A DNA stretch of 64,000 bases from a beta proteobacterium AAP99 (lineage in GTDB: Bacteria; Pseudomonadota; Gammaproteobacteria; Burkholderiales; Burkholderiaceae_C), in assembly GCA_001295775.1 (NCBI GenBank), contig LJIA01000011.1:1-64000 (forward strand), written 5' to 3'. Below the pieces are notes generated by a model that did no database searches, was not told the origin of the DNA, and saw nothing but the letters and a program-made list of their open reading frames with translations. Shown one piece after another: positions 29,681 to 40,536 of this stretch. The first letter of the stretch is position 1. Each line of letters starts with the position of its first letter. A program made the position numbers and the translations under genes.

Positions 29681-31492
29681 ATGGATACCGTGATTGCCAG
29701 CCGCGCCGCCGTGCGCGAACGCGTTGCCGCCCTGCGCGCCGAAATGACTGCCCAGGGCTGGTTTGCCGTGGTCGTGCCCTCCAGCGACCCGCACCTCTCC
29801 GAATACCTGCCGGCACGCTGGAAGAGCCGCGAGTGGCTCAGTGGGTTCACGGGCTCCGTGGGCACGCTGATCGTCACCGCGGATGAGGCCGCGCTGTTTG
29901 CCGACAGCCGCTACTGGACTGCGGCAGAGCAGGAGCTGGCTGGCAGCGGCATCGTGCTGGAAAAGCTTCCTGCGGTCGTGAGCAGCCTGCATCTGCAGTG
30001 GCTGGCCGCTCGGCTGTCAGCAGGCAAGCGTGTGGCGGTGGACGGCACCGTCCTGGGTCTCGCGGCCCATCGCGCGCTGCAGGCGGCCGTTCAGGGCGCT
30101 GGCTGTTCGCTGGTGAGCGCCGAGGACCCTGTGGCTGCCATCTGGGCAGACCGCCCCGCGCTGCCTTCCGCACCGGTCGTGGAGCACAGCGCGCCGCAGG
30201 CCCCACTGACACGCGAAGCCAAGCTGGCCGCCACGCGTGAGGCCATGCGAACAGCCGGCGCAGACTGGCATCTGATCTCGACGCTGGATGACATCGGCTA
30301 CCTGCTGAACCTGCGCGGTAGTGATGTGCCCTTCAACCCGGTCTTTCTCGCGCATCTGTTGCTTGCGCCCGCAGGCGCGACGCTGTTTGCGGACCACGGC
30401 AAATTCTCTGAAGCCACACGTGCAGCCTTGCAGGCCGCTGGCGTGCGAATCGCGGCGTACGACGGCCTGGCCGCAGCGCTGGCAAACGTGCCTGCCGACG
30501 CGGCCATGCTGGTCGACCCGAAGCGCGTGACCGCTGGCATCCTCGCTCATCTGCCGCAGGGCGTGCGCATTGTGGAGGCCGTGAATCCGACCACGCTTGC
30601 GAAGTCACGCAAGACTGCGGATGAGGCGCGCTTCATTCGCAGCACCATGGAACAGGACGGCGCGGCACTTGCGGAGTTCTTTGCCGGCCTGGAAGCCAGC
30701 CTTGCCGCCGGTGAGCGGATCACCGAGCTGGATATCGATACCCGCATCACCGCAGCTCGTGCGAAGCGGCCAGGGTTTGTGTGCCCCAGCTTCTCCACAA
30801 TCGCCGGATTCCGAGCCAACGGTGCCCTGCCCCACTACCGCGCCACGGAGGACGCCCATGCCGTGATCGAAGGCGATGGCCTGCTGCTGATCGACTCCGG
30901 CGGCCAGTACCTGGGTGGGACCACGGACATCACACGCATGGTGCCGATCGGCACCCTCACCGATGCCCAGCGTCGCGATTGCACCCTGGTGCTCAAGGGC
31001 ATGATGGCGCTGTCGCGCACACGCTTTCCGCGCGGCACGCTGTCGCCGATGCTGGACGCGATCGCCAGGGCGCCGATCTGGGCCGAGCACATCGACTACG
31101 GCCATGGCACCGGCCATGGCGTGGGCTACTTCATGAACGTCCACGAAGGTCCACAGAGCATCTCGCGCACGATTCCGGATGCCGCCATGGCCATGGAGCC
31201 GGGCATGATCTCCTCGATCGAACCCGGCATCTACCGCGAAGGCCACTGGGGTGTGCGCATCGAGAACCTGGTGCTCAACGTACCCAGTGAGCGCACAGCG
31301 TTCGGCGAGTTCCTGGCCTTCGAAACGCTGACACTCTGCCCGATTGACACGCGCTGCATCGATACCGGCCTGCTGCGCCAGGACGAACGTGGCTGGCTCA
31401 ACGACTATCACGCCATGGTGCGTGCGCGCGTCAGCCCCCACGTGTCGGGCGCCGCGCTCGATTGGCTGCGGGCACGCACGGAGGCGGTGTGA
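29681..31492 (+). CDS. pepP: aminopeptidase P family protein (Xaa-Pro aminopeptidase)
   Basis: Dimetal peptidase that removes an N-terminal residue preceding proline. 603 residues, the long three-domain form, with two creatinase-like N-domains and a pita-bread catalytic domain. Metal ligands visible: Asp in LLLIDSGGQYLGG (about 405), Asp in TTDITR (about 416), His in GTGHGVGYF (about 476), Glu in SSIEPGIY (about 513) and Glu in VRIENLVL (about 528). Start ATG at 29681 has GAGG 10 bases upstream; longer frames lack family sequence. Confidence 0.95.
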   Translation: MDTVIASRAAVRERVAALRAEMTAQGWFAVVVPSSDPHLSEYLPARWKSREWLSGFTGSVGTLIVTADEAALFADSRYWTAAEQELAGSGIVLEKLPAVVSSLHLQWLAARLSAGKRVAVDGTVLGLAAHRALQAAVQGAGCSLVSAEDPVAAIWADRPALPSAPVVEHSAPQAPLTREAKLAATREAMRTAGADWHLISTLDDIGYLLNLRGSDVPFNPVFLAHLLLAPAGATLFADHGKFSEATRAALQAAGVRIAAYDGLAAALANVPADAAMLVDPKRVTAGILAHLPQGVRIVEAVNPTTLAKSRKTADEARFIRSTMEQDGAALAEFFAGLEASLAAGERITELDIDTRITAARAKRPGFVCPSFSTIAGFRANGALPHYRATEDAHAVIEGDGLLLIDSGGQYLGGTTDITRMVPIGTLTDAQRRDCTLVLKGMMALSRTRFPRGTLSPMLDAIARAPIWAEHIDYGHGTGHGVGYFMNVHEGPQSISRTIPDAAMAMEPGMISSIEPGIYREGHWGVRIENLVLNVPSERTAFGEFLAFETLTLCPIDTRCIDTGLLRQDERGWLNDYHAMVRARVSPHVSGAALDWLRARTEAV

Positions 31493-31674
31493 GGGCTTGC
31501 ACGAATTCGGCTCGCGCAGAACTGCGCAGCGTGCAGGTGTCCAGATGTCACCAAGCTCGCGTTTTCGTCGGCTTTCGGAAAGCACGCGCGTTAGCATCTG
31601 GCGCTTCTTGAACGGCTTGGCGGGCAGTTGCCTGCACGCCAGGTCCAGCTGATTGCGCTCATTCTGTTTCCCCG

Positions 31675-32799
31675 ATGCAGCACGGCCCACTGTCCCGCAA
31701 TACTGCCAAGCTTCAGTCCTCGCTGTCTGCCGACGAGCGGGCGCGAGAGCTTGCACGACGCAGCCTGATCCAGACCCGGCTGATGGACATGCCCGAGTCC
31801 ATGAACTGCCTTCATGAGATCGATCGCATGTCCACCGAGCGACTCAGCGCCGAGGCACAGGCGCTGCGAGCAACCGCATGGGCCGTGAACCTGAGCGACA
31901 CAGTCGGCTGGACACAGAGCCGCTCGGCCTTTTCCGATGCCGTAGCGCTGGCTCGCGAGTGCAGCGAGCAGCCCGTGGTTCTCGAGGTGTTGTCCTGGTA
32001 CGCGCTGTACTACCCGCTGGCCGATCACCGTTCGATCGCGCCACTCGACGCCATCGTTCAAATCATCGACGGTGTCGAACACGCAGACGCCGACACGCTC
32101 TCACGCACGGGCTATGCCGCGCAAAGCCTGTTCCTGACTGCCCGGCAGATGGCACCGGCGCTGGCCTGGGCCCAGTTCGCGACGCGTCAGGCGCGTCGCA
32201 GCGGGGACCCTGAACTCGAGCGCTCCGTGCTGCGCTACATGACCCTCGCGCAAGCTGATGATGTGCGCCTGGACTGGATTGCCGGCCAGCCCAACATGGC
32301 CGCGCTCAAGCAGGCGATCATCGGTCTCGAAAGCGGCCAGATGTTTTCCGAGGCCCTGGGGCTCAAGCAGAGCAGTTTCCAGGCGCCGCTGGTACTCGCA
32401 GGCCTGCTGACGCTGTCGGGCGAGCATGCGCGCGCGCTCGCGCTGTTCGATGCGCACCTTCAAGACGCCGAATACGCGCTCGGCCTGGAAGCCTCCGGCC
32501 ACTTCAGTGATCGCGCCCTGTGTCTGGCGCATCTCGGACGCATGAGCGACGCTCGCGCGATGCAACGTCGCGCCCAGGAAGCAGTCGCGCAGACGGATGA
32601 CGTCATTGACCAGTATCTGGCCTTCATCCACTTCAACGAAATTCAGCTGCGAGCGCTGGAAGGCCTGCCCGCGGACGACGAGCGCCCGCGGCTTGCAGCC
32701 GTGCTGCAGCGATTGCGCGCCCAGGAAGACCTGATCCGGCGCGCGATCAACGCGCGAGCACACGCACTCGCAATGCCGCCGCTGGTGAGCGCCAGCTAG
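31675..32799 (+). CDS. uncharacterised alpha-helical (TPR-like) protein
   Basis: 374 residues, no signal peptide or membrane helix. Many regularly spaced Ala/Leu/Arg-rich helical stretches (for example RARELARRSLIQTRLM, AEAQALRATAWAVNLSD, SGEHARALALFDAHLQDAEY) suggest tandem helix-turn-helix repeats of TPR type, often used for protein binding. I do not recognise a family. No clear ribosome site before the ATG. Composition fits coding on this strand better than the two shorter frames on the other strand. It stands alone between pepP and fpr. Confidence 0.7.
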   Translation: MQHGPLSRNTAKLQSSLSADERARELARRSLIQTRLMDMPESMNCLHEIDRMSTERLSAEAQALRATAWAVNLSDTVGWTQSRSAFSDAVALARECSEQPVVLEVLSWYALYYPLADHRSIAPLDAIVQIIDGVEHADADTLSRTGYAAQSLFLTARQMAPALAWAQFATRQARRSGDPELERSVLRYMTLAQADDVRLDWIAGQPNMAALKQAIIGLESGQMFSEALGLKQSSFQAPLVLAGLLTLSGEHARALALFDAHLQDAEYALGLEASGHFSDRALCLAHLGRMSDARAMQRRAQEAVAQTDDVIDQYLAFIHFNEIQLRALEGLPADDERPRLAAVLQRLRAQEDLIRRAINARAHALAMPPLVSAS

Positions 32800-32803
32800 T
32801 CGC

Positions 32804-32828
32804 GCAGGCGCTGCAATCCTGCGCCTGC
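32804..32828. terminator. hairpin between converging genes
   Basis: GCAGGCGC (32804-32811) and GCGCCTGC (32821-32828) with a 9-base loop, between the stops of the TPR-like gene and fpr. No T run, so the terminator role is only likely. Confidence 0.4.
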
Positions 32829-32838
32829 AGGGCCGTTC

Positions 32839-33615
32839 TCAGCGTTCCACGAAAGCGCGTTCGATGACGTAGTCGGCCGGCTGCCCGATCCCTGGCGAGA
32901 TGACCATGCCCAGCTTGTCGAGCACCGCGCGAGTGTCGGCCAACATGCTCGGGCTGCCACAGATCATCGCGCGATCCTGCTTGGGATCGATGCGAGGCAG
33001 GCCCAGATCGCTCTCCAGCTTGCCTGTTTCGATCGCCGTGGTCAGCCGCATCATGTTCTTGAAGGGCTCGCGCGTGACGATCGGGTAGTACAGAAACTGC
33101 TTGCTCACCATCTCGCCCAGAAACTCGTGCTTGGGCAGCTCATTGAGCAGGTAGTCGTGGTATGCCAGTTCGCTCACGATGCGCACGCTGTGCACCAGGA
33201 TGACCTTCTCGAAGCGCTCATAGCTCTCCGGGTCGCGGATGATCGACAGGAACGGCGCCATGCCCGTGCCGGAACTCAGCAGGTAGAGGTTGCGACCCGG
33301 ATTCACGTCGCTGATCACCAGCGTGCCCGTGGGCTTGCGGCCCACCAGCAGTTCATCGCCGGGCTTGAGGTGCTGCAGCCGGCTGGTCAGCGGGCCATCC
33401 TGCACCTTGATCGACAGGAACTCGAGCTGCTCCTCGTAGTTGGCACTGCAGATGCTGTAGGCCCGCAGCAGCGGCCGCCCGTCCACGGGAAGGCCGATCA
33501 TCACGAAGTGGCCGTTCTCGAAGCGCAGGCTCTGGCCGCGCGTGGTGGTAAATGAAAAGAGCGTGTCGTTCCAGTGATGAACGGTGAGGACCTTTTCGGG
33601 CTCGATCGCGGCCAT
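32839..33615 (-). CDS. fpr: ferredoxin--NADP+ reductase
   Basis: FAD enzyme exchanging electrons between NADPH and ferredoxin or flavodoxin. 258 residues, the bacterial (subclass I) length. FAD-binding RAYSICSANYEEQLEF (RxYS motif near 55-58), GPLTSRLQHLKPGDEL, NADPH-binding LLSSGTGMAPFLSIIRDPE and AMICGSPSMLADTRAVLD; it ends in the family-typical ERAFVER. ATG at 33615 with AGGGA upstream. Homologues are often linked to oxidative stress defence. Confidence 0.96.
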   Translation of the reverse strand: MAAIEPEKVLTVHHWNDTLFSFTTTRGQSLRFENGHFVMIGLPVDGRPLLRAYSICSANYEEQLEFLSIKVQDGPLTSRLQHLKPGDELLVGRKPTGTLVISDVNPGRNLYLLSSGTGMAPFLSIIRDPESYERFEKVILVHSVRIVSELAYHDYLLNELPKHEFLGEMVSKQFLYYPIVTREPFKNMMRLTTAIETGKLESDLGLPRIDPKQDRAMICGSPSMLADTRAVLDKLGMVISPGIGQPADYVIERAFVER

Positions 33616-33808
33616 GAATTCCCTTTTTGAACGCTTCGTGTGTCGTGTCGGTGCGCTGCGCGACAGCAAAGCGTGAATTGTCGGCGATTCGCTCGCACGG
33701 TATTGCAGACATCGCAATATGGTTTTTTGCAGCGCGTCATGCGTCGAGCCTTGTCCACCCCGTACGGGAAACAACCATGTGATGCGAGCTTTCTCTTTTG
33801 ATTGGACA

Positions 33809-33839
33809 GTCCTAGTATGCAGATTGAATTGTCTAGGAC
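33809..33839. promoter_or_regulatory. inverted repeat immediately before the PAS kinase gene
   Basis: GTCCTAG (33809-33815) and CTAGGAC (33833-33839) form 7-base inverted half-sites 17 bases apart. The right half-site also sits in the smaller palindrome TTGTC-TAG-GACAA. It ends 6 bases before the ATG at 33846, so a bound protein or an RNA hairpin would block translation start or early transcription. Confidence 0.45.
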
Positions 33840-33845
33840 AAACAA

Positions 33846-35822
33846 ATGGACTCGCAGCAACCAGCCTCTTTGGCCAGCGCGGTGGCTCGCCACGACCCCG
33901 GCACGCCTGAAGCCGAACGGCCATCAGGGTGGCTGACACGCGTCTTGGCCAGCGCTCAGGTGTCGACCGGGCTGCTTGCGATGACAGTGATCGTTGCCTC
34001 TTTGTCAATGATCAGTGCATTTGTTCAGGATGAACATGGCGCCGATCTCGTTGAACTGACCGGTCTGCTGCGCACACGCGTTGTTCAGGTCGAACTGGCA
34101 GAGCTGGCGCAAACGACCGCTTCGAGCCCGCGAGTCGCGGATGCTCAAGCTGCACTCGAGTCGCAGTTGGCGCACGTGCGCGGTGCCATGCGGGCGCTGG
34201 ACGTATCCGAACTCAACACCCGCCTTGACGCGTGGGAAAGCCGCTGGCGTAGCTTGAGCGCCACGCCCGCCGCCGCTGCGTCAGGCCTCAATCAAGCTCG
34301 CGCGACCGAGTATGTCGCACTGCTCGACGAAGCGAACAGCCTGACCAAGGCGGTCGCGCACCACCTCGATCTTCGGGAGTCGGCGAACCGCCGGATCCAG
34401 TGGCTTGCGGCGCTCGCATTTCTGCTATGCGCAGCAACCTGGTTTTGGCAGATCAGTCGCTCGCACAGTCGGACAACGCGCTCGGCCAAACGCGTCCTGG
34501 AGCAGCTCAATCAGGAGCTGAGCCGCAATCGCGAACATGCCCACCCGCGCAGCATCTCTGAAGGCATGGAAGGGATGGACGCCGGAACCGCCGCGCAGCT
34601 CAAGCAGCTTGTCGGCTCACTTGAAGCGATCCTCGGTGAGTCCGAGCAACGCTGGCGCATTCGAGCGCAGCTCTCCAGCGACTACTACTGGGAAACCGAC
34701 GAGCATCATCGCCTGACCTACGTCACCTCGGGCTTTGAGGACAAGTTCTTCCACCCCGACGACATGATCGGCAAGACCCGCTGGGAACTCAGCCCGCTGA
34801 GCCTGACGCCGGCCCAATGGGCGCAGCACCAGCGTGATCTGGACGAGCACCTCCCCTTCCGCGGGCTGGAGCTCTGCAAATACGATTCCGACGGAAGCCC
34901 GGCCTGGGCATCGATCGCCGGTGAGCCGCGCTTTGACGCACACGGCCGTTTTCTGGGTTATCAGGGCGTGGGGCGCGACATCAGCGAGCGCAAGCGACGT
35001 GAGCAACAGCTGCAGCGCTACAACGCCGAGCTGGAGCAGCAGGTTCGCCAGCGAACGCAAGCGCTCTCGCTGGCCTACACCGACATGGAAGGATTCGTGC
35101 GCAACGTCGCCCACGACCTGCGCACACCGCTTTCGCAGGTGCGCAGCCTGATCGGCCTTGCACGCGCACAAGCGATTGCCGTTCCGCCGGGTCGTACCAA
35201 CTTTCTCGGCCTGGCCGAGCAGCAGGCCGACATCACGCTCGAAATGCTCGAAGCGCTCCTGGAGCTCGCCCGTGCCAGCTCCAGCCCGGTGCAGCCCACG
35301 CCGGTGCATCTGCGCACACTTGTGGAATCCTGCGTCGCCACACTCCAGCAGCCGAATCCCGCCCGGCCGGTCGACTGGCACTTCTCGTGCGAGCACACGG
35401 TGATGACCGACCCGTCGCTGCTGCGTCTGGCGCTGATGAACCTCATGAGCAATGCCGTGAAATTCAGCGCAAGCGCGACCCAGCCTTGCGTATCCGTGCT
35501 GTCAAGCGTCCGTCCGGACGGCACGATCGAGATTCACATCGTCGACAACGGCGTCGGCTTTGACGACTCGCAGGCCTCTCGCCTGTTCAAACCGTTCTCG
35601 CGTCTGCACCTGGGCACCGAGTTCTCCGGTACGGGCATCGGCCTGTCGGTCGTCTCGAAGGTCATGGAGCGCCTCGGCGGCCGGGTTGGAGCGGAGTCGA
35701 CGCCAGGGCTGGGCGCACGCTTCACCCTGGGCCTGCCGGCCGACGCGCTGGTTGCCGACAGTGTGCGGCCGATCCGCCGTGCAGTAGCAGCGTCGGCCAT
35801 CGCCGATCCTGCTCGCGTCTAG
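33846..35822 (+). CDS. PAS-containing membrane sensor histidine kinase
   Basis: 658 residues. Two membrane helices (about 42-62 and 183-202) enclose a periplasmic, mostly helical sensor region. A PAS/PAC domain (about 270-385: SSDYYWETDEHHRLTYVTSG, GYQGVGRDISERKRRE) and a coiled linker follow, then HisKA with VRNVAHDLRTPLSQVRS (His423) and an HATPase domain with LMNLMSNAVKFSA, DNGVGFDD and GTGIGLSVVSKVMERLGG. No response regulator is adjacent, so the partner is unknown. Its stop codon overlaps that of the next, converging gene. Confidence 0.92.
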   Translation: MDSQQPASLASAVARHDPGTPEAERPSGWLTRVLASAQVSTGLLAMTVIVASLSMISAFVQDEHGADLVELTGLLRTRVVQVELAELAQTTASSPRVADAQAALESQLAHVRGAMRALDVSELNTRLDAWESRWRSLSATPAAAASGLNQARATEYVALLDEANSLTKAVAHHLDLRESANRRIQWLAALAFLLCAATWFWQISRSHSRTTRSAKRVLEQLNQELSRNREHAHPRSISEGMEGMDAGTAAQLKQLVGSLEAILGESEQRWRIRAQLSSDYYWETDEHHRLTYVTSGFEDKFFHPDDMIGKTRWELSPLSLTPAQWAQHQRDLDEHLPFRGLELCKYDSDGSPAWASIAGEPRFDAHGRFLGYQGVGRDISERKRREQQLQRYNAELEQQVRQRTQALSLAYTDMEGFVRNVAHDLRTPLSQVRSLIGLARAQAIAVPPGRTNFLGLAEQQADITLEMLEALLELARASSSPVQPTPVHLRTLVESCVATLQQPNPARPVDWHFSCEHTVMTDPSLLRLALMNLMSNAVKFSASATQPCVSVLSSVRPDGTIEIHIVDNGVGFDDSQASRLFKPFSRLHLGTEFSGTGIGLSVVSKVMERLGGRVGAESTPGLGARFTLGLPADALVADSVRPIRRAVAASAIADPARV

Positions 35823-36337
35823 CGCGCATTGGACTTGCGGCGTGCCTCTTCCTCATCCAGCCGACGGCGCTCCTCGCGCCGCTCCTCGGCGCTCTTTGGC
35901 GTGGCTTCCTCCCGAAGGCGCTGCAAGGTCTTCGGATCCCGGCAGTCCACGCCGCGCGCGGCTTCGCACTGCGCAATCAAGGTCTGATCGTCCGGGATCG
36001 CCGCGGCGGCGGGCTTGGCGCCTGCCGTCGATGGCGCTGCCGTGGGCGTGCCCGCGTTGAGGGCGGCCGGGGCGGGCGCAGGGGCTACGGATGCAGCGCG
36101 AGCGCGGTCGGCATCGCGCTGCGCGCGCTCACGGGCTTCCTGGGCCGCCTTGGCGTCCGCAGGCAGCGCCGGACGGACATCCAGAGGCTTGCCGGTGCTT
36201 CCGGTGTTCTGGCAGGGCTGGTCCGTGAACTCCACCTTGCCGTCCGGCCGCGTGCACTTGTAGATGGTCTGCGCAGCAGCGTATTGCGCGAGCACGAGCA
36301 GTACAAGCGCAGCAGATGAGAAGCGAAGCATGGCCAT
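35819..36337 (-). CDS. DUF4124 exported protein
   Basis: 172 residues. Signal peptide about 1-24 (ending QYAAAQ), then the DUF4124 block TIYKCTRPDGKVEFTDQPCQ with two cysteines, then an Ala/Pro-rich and finally a highly charged tail (EERREERRRLDEEEARRK). Function unknown; common in beta- and gammaproteobacteria. ATG at 36337 or 36331 (two codons apart). Divergent from the Old Yellow Enzyme gene. Confidence 0.85.
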   Translation of the reverse strand: MAMLRFSSAALVLLVLAQYAAAQTIYKCTRPDGKVEFTDQPCQNTGSTGKPLDVRPALPADAKAAQEARERAQRDADRARAASVAPAPAPAALNAGTPTAAPSTAGAKPAAAAIPDDQTLIAQCEAARGVDCRDPKTLQRLREEATPKSAEERREERRRLDEEEARRKSNAR

Positions 36338-36517
36338 GGCGGGCGTTCCAGATGAAGTTGTGCTCATGCTTGCGCACTTGATGGCACCGAGCAAGCGGGT
36401 CGCCCGCCTCGCGCTTGGGCGGAGCAGGGTGGCCGATGGCCGGTACACAGCGCCTGCGGCACCGCAATGGCTGGCCGATCCAGACAGCGCAGACCGCTTC
36501 GCATCCACAATGCGCGC

Positions 36518-37615
36518 ATGACAACCAAGCTCTTCTCCCCTGCACAGATCGGCGAAATCGCCGTACGCAACCGCGTCTTCATGGCGCCACTGACCCGCTG
36601 CCGCGCCACGCCGGGCACGCTGGCACCCCGCGCGCTGAATGCCACGTACTACGCACAGCGTGCGGGCGCGGGGCTGATCGTCTCGGAAGCCACACAGATC
36701 ATGCCGGAGGGTCTGGGCTACATGAACACGCCAGGCATCTACAGCCCGGAGCAGGAAGCCGGCTGGCGCCTCGTGACCGACGCTGTGCATGGTGCCGGCG
36801 GGCGCATCGTCGCGCAGCTCTGGCACGTTGGCGCCGTCTCGCACCCCGATCTCCAGCCCGGTGGTGCGCTGCCTGTGTCTGCCAGCGCCTTCAATCCAGG
36901 CGGCTTCGTGCATACACCGCAGGGCCGCAAGGAGCGCGTGGCCGCCCGTCCGCTCACGCTTGATGAGATTGGCGCTGTGGTCGCGGCCTATCGACATGCG
37001 GCACAGGTGGCGCAGCGCGCCGGCTTTGACGGCGTCGAGATCCATGGCGCAAATGGCTACCTGCTCGAGCAGTTCCTGCGCGACAGCATCAACAAGCGCA
37101 CCGACGCCTATGGCGGGCCGATCGCCAACCGCATGAAGCTCATGCTGCAGGCTGTGGATGCCGCGATCGAGGTCTTCGGCCGCGGCCGAGTCGGCATCCG
37201 GCTCTCGCCCGTGTCCGGCGCCAATACCAGCCCCCTGGACAGCAACCCCCAGGCCACCTACGGGGCCGTGGTGGACGCGCTCAACGAGCGGCGCATCGCC
37301 TTCATTCACTTCATCGAAGGCCTGACCGGTGGCGAGCGCAAGCTGGACGGGTTCGACTTCGAGCGCGCGCGCCAGCGCTTTTCGGGTGCATACATTGCCA
37401 ACAACAAATACACGCGCGAGATGGCGATCGACGGCGTCGCCGCCGGCCGCGTGGATGCGGTGGCCTTCGGCGTGCCCTTCATCAGCAACCCCGATCTGCC
37501 GCGCCGCCTGGAGCTGGGCGCGCCGCTGAACGCTGCCAACCCCGCCACCTTTTACGGCCCGGACGAAGTCGGCTATACGGACTACCCGAGCCTCGATACC
37601 GCTCAAGCCGCGTGA
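36518..37615 (+). CDS. Old Yellow Enzyme family ene-reductase (NemA-like)
   Basis: FMN enzyme reducing activated C=C bonds or nitro compounds with NAD(P)H. 365 residues, TIM barrel. NRVFMAPLTRCRA (FMN site), QLWHVGAVSHP, and GVEIHGANGYLLEQFLRDS with the paired His177 and Asn180 that hold the substrate carbonyl or nitro group. DAVAFGVPFISNPDLPRRL is the closing phosphate-binding block. Its stop overlaps the start of the next gene (GTGA). Confidence 0.95.
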   Translation: MTTKLFSPAQIGEIAVRNRVFMAPLTRCRATPGTLAPRALNATYYAQRAGAGLIVSEATQIMPEGLGYMNTPGIYSPEQEAGWRLVTDAVHGAGGRIVAQLWHVGAVSHPDLQPGGALPVSASAFNPGGFVHTPQGRKERVAARPLTLDEIGAVVAAYRHAAQVAQRAGFDGVEIHGANGYLLEQFLRDSINKRTDAYGGPIANRMKLMLQAVDAAIEVFGRGRVGIRLSPVSGANTSPLDSNPQATYGAVVDALNERRIAFIHFIEGLTGGERKLDGFDFERARQRFSGAYIANNKYTREMAIDGVAAGRVDAVAFGVPFISNPDLPRRLELGAPLNAANPATFYGPDEVGYTDYPSLDTAQAA

Positions 37616-38481
37616 CATCCGCCCCTCAAGCCGCCGCAGCACCCCGCGCAATCACGACCGGGGCGCTCGCGCGTGCGGCTGGGCGCTACCTGCTCAGCTG
37701 CGCGCTGCTCGGGCTCGCGGCCCTTGGTACCCATGCGCTAGCCGCACCGCTGACACTGCGCACCGCGGCGCAGGAAGGCGTGGCAGCAAAGTTCTCACCG
37801 GGTACGCCGGCCCGACCCGGCTTTTGCATCGAGCTGTTTCGTCGAATCGAGCGTGCAGACCCCGAACTGCGCATCAGCGGAGACAAGCGCATCATCCCGC
37901 TGCGGCGCATCGAACTGATGCTTGCCGCGGGCGAGCTCGACGTCTTCTGCGGCCTGCTGCGCACGCCCAAGCGCCTGGAGAGCCTTGTCTTCCTGGATGA
38001 GCCCCTGTTTCCGATCCAGCACCGGATCGTCGTGCGCCGCGATGACCCGGTGGACGTGCAGGACTTCGCCGCCATCGTCGCACTGGGCCAGGACAACCTC
38101 GTCATGACCACGCAGGGCACGGCCTATGTGCCCCTGCTGCGCAGCCACAACATCACCGTGGACGACAGCATGATCCGGCTGGACCTCGTGCTGGACAAGC
38201 TGCTGGCCCAGCGCGGGCGATTCTTCTATCAGTCCGACATGAATCTGGATGCGCTGCTGAACGGCAACCCCAAGGCGGACCAGGTGCGCTGGCTGCCCGC
38301 GGTCTTTCACCGCGAAGACCAGTTCATGGTCCTGGGTCCGCATGTCTCGCCACAGACGCGCGAGCGCCTTGAACGGGTGCTGGCGCGGCTCTCGCGCAGC
38401 GGCGAACTCAAGCGACTCTACGAACGCTATCGACCGCGGGCGAGTGGGGTCATGGCCAGCGGCCCGGCACGAAAGTCCTGA
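37612..38481 (+). CDS. periplasmic solute-binding-like protein (SBP type 3 fold)
   Basis: 289 residues. A long N-terminal region with a hydrophobic signal (about 26-44, ending THALAAP), then the two-lobed binding-protein pattern: LTLRTAAQEGVAAKF, PGFCIELFRRIE, PLRRIELMLAAGELDVFCGL and a C-terminal ERLERVLARLSRSGELKRLY typical of family 3 binding proteins. No transporter genes adjoin, so it may be a sensor rather than an uptake protein. GTG start overlaps the preceding stop by 4 bases, so it is translationally coupled to the ene-reductase. Confidence 0.8.
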   Translation: MTSAPQAAAAPRAITTGALARAAGRYLLSCALLGLAALGTHALAAPLTLRTAAQEGVAAKFSPGTPARPGFCIELFRRIERADPELRISGDKRIIPLRRIELMLAAGELDVFCGLLRTPKRLESLVFLDEPLFPIQHRIVVRRDDPVDVQDFAAIVALGQDNLVMTTQGTAYVPLLRSHNITVDDSMIRLDLVLDKLLAQRGRFFYQSDMNLDALLNGNPKADQVRWLPAVFHREDQFMVLGPHVSPQTRERLERVLARLSRSGELKRLYERYRPRASGVMASGPARKS

Positions 38482-38569
38482 AGCCACTGAGTCGACGTAC
38501 TCGGCGCGCTCCAAGCTGCGGCGCCCTCAGCGACCAGCGGCACCGACATCCAGCGACCCTGAACAAAGA

Positions 38570-38640
38570 GGCTTTCCGCTTGTCTGGCGCGGTTCTTCAG
38601 CCCGTTTGCCTTGAAGAAGCGCATGAATGCTGGATTTCTT
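38570..38640. repeat. dispersed repeat, copy C (single arm)
   Basis: Starts GGCTTTCCGCTTGTCTGG, followed by CGCGGTTCTTCAGCCCGTTTG and ending near GCGCATGAA; matches the left arm of copies A and B. No second inverted arm is found. Confidence 0.75.
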
Positions 38641-38669
38641 CTCCTGAGTCCGGGCTTGGATAGCAAACA

Positions 38670-38687
38670 GCCCCGCAGCAGCGGGGC
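38670..38687 (-). terminator. terminator, originally of ettA
   Basis: GCCCCGC (38670-38676), AGCA loop, GCGGGGC (38681-38687), read leftward into TGTTTGCT. It lies 26 bases past the stop of the duplicated ettA tail at 38713, suggesting the gene once ended there. Confidence 0.65.
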
Positions 38688-38712
38688 CTTCCGATGAGCC
38701 TCTCGGCGCGGC

Positions 38713-38773
38713 TCAGCGCGTGACCGGCTTGTACCGGACGCGCCGCGGCTTGGCACCTTCTTCGCCGAGCCGC
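38713..38773 (-). pseudogene. duplicated C-terminal end of ettA
   Basis: Read on the minus strand this fragment encodes the same last 19 residues as intact ettA (from RLGEEGAKPRR to RYKPVTR), then a stop. The first 34 bases are identical to the real gene; the last 8 codons differ at seven codons, all silent, and the stop is TGA instead of TAA. No start or upstream part remains. Confidence 0.85.
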
Positions 38774-38838
38774 TGAACGCAGGGTTTCGTAGAGCATGCT
38801 CTGCGCTGCGTTCAGAGTTCGCACTTGCAAGTGCGAAC
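38773..38838. repeat. two palindromic structures between the ettA ends
   Basis: CTGAACGCAG (38773-38782) pairs with CTGCGTTCAG (38806-38815), with AGAGCATGCTCT inside the loop. Next to it 38817-38838 is a perfect 22-base palindrome with half-site GTTCGCACTTG. They fill the gap between the duplicated and intact ettA ends and look like a remnant of an inserted repeat. Confidence 0.75.
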
Positions 38839-38871
38839 CCCGTTGCGGCACTGATCAAACCCGGTCGTCCT

Positions 38872-40536
<1,665 letters not shown>

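Noticed and set aside
31537-31660. Possible further copy of the dispersed repeat after pepP
   Set aside because: Shares only short words (CCAGATGTC, GGCTTTC) with the family; no alignable arm.
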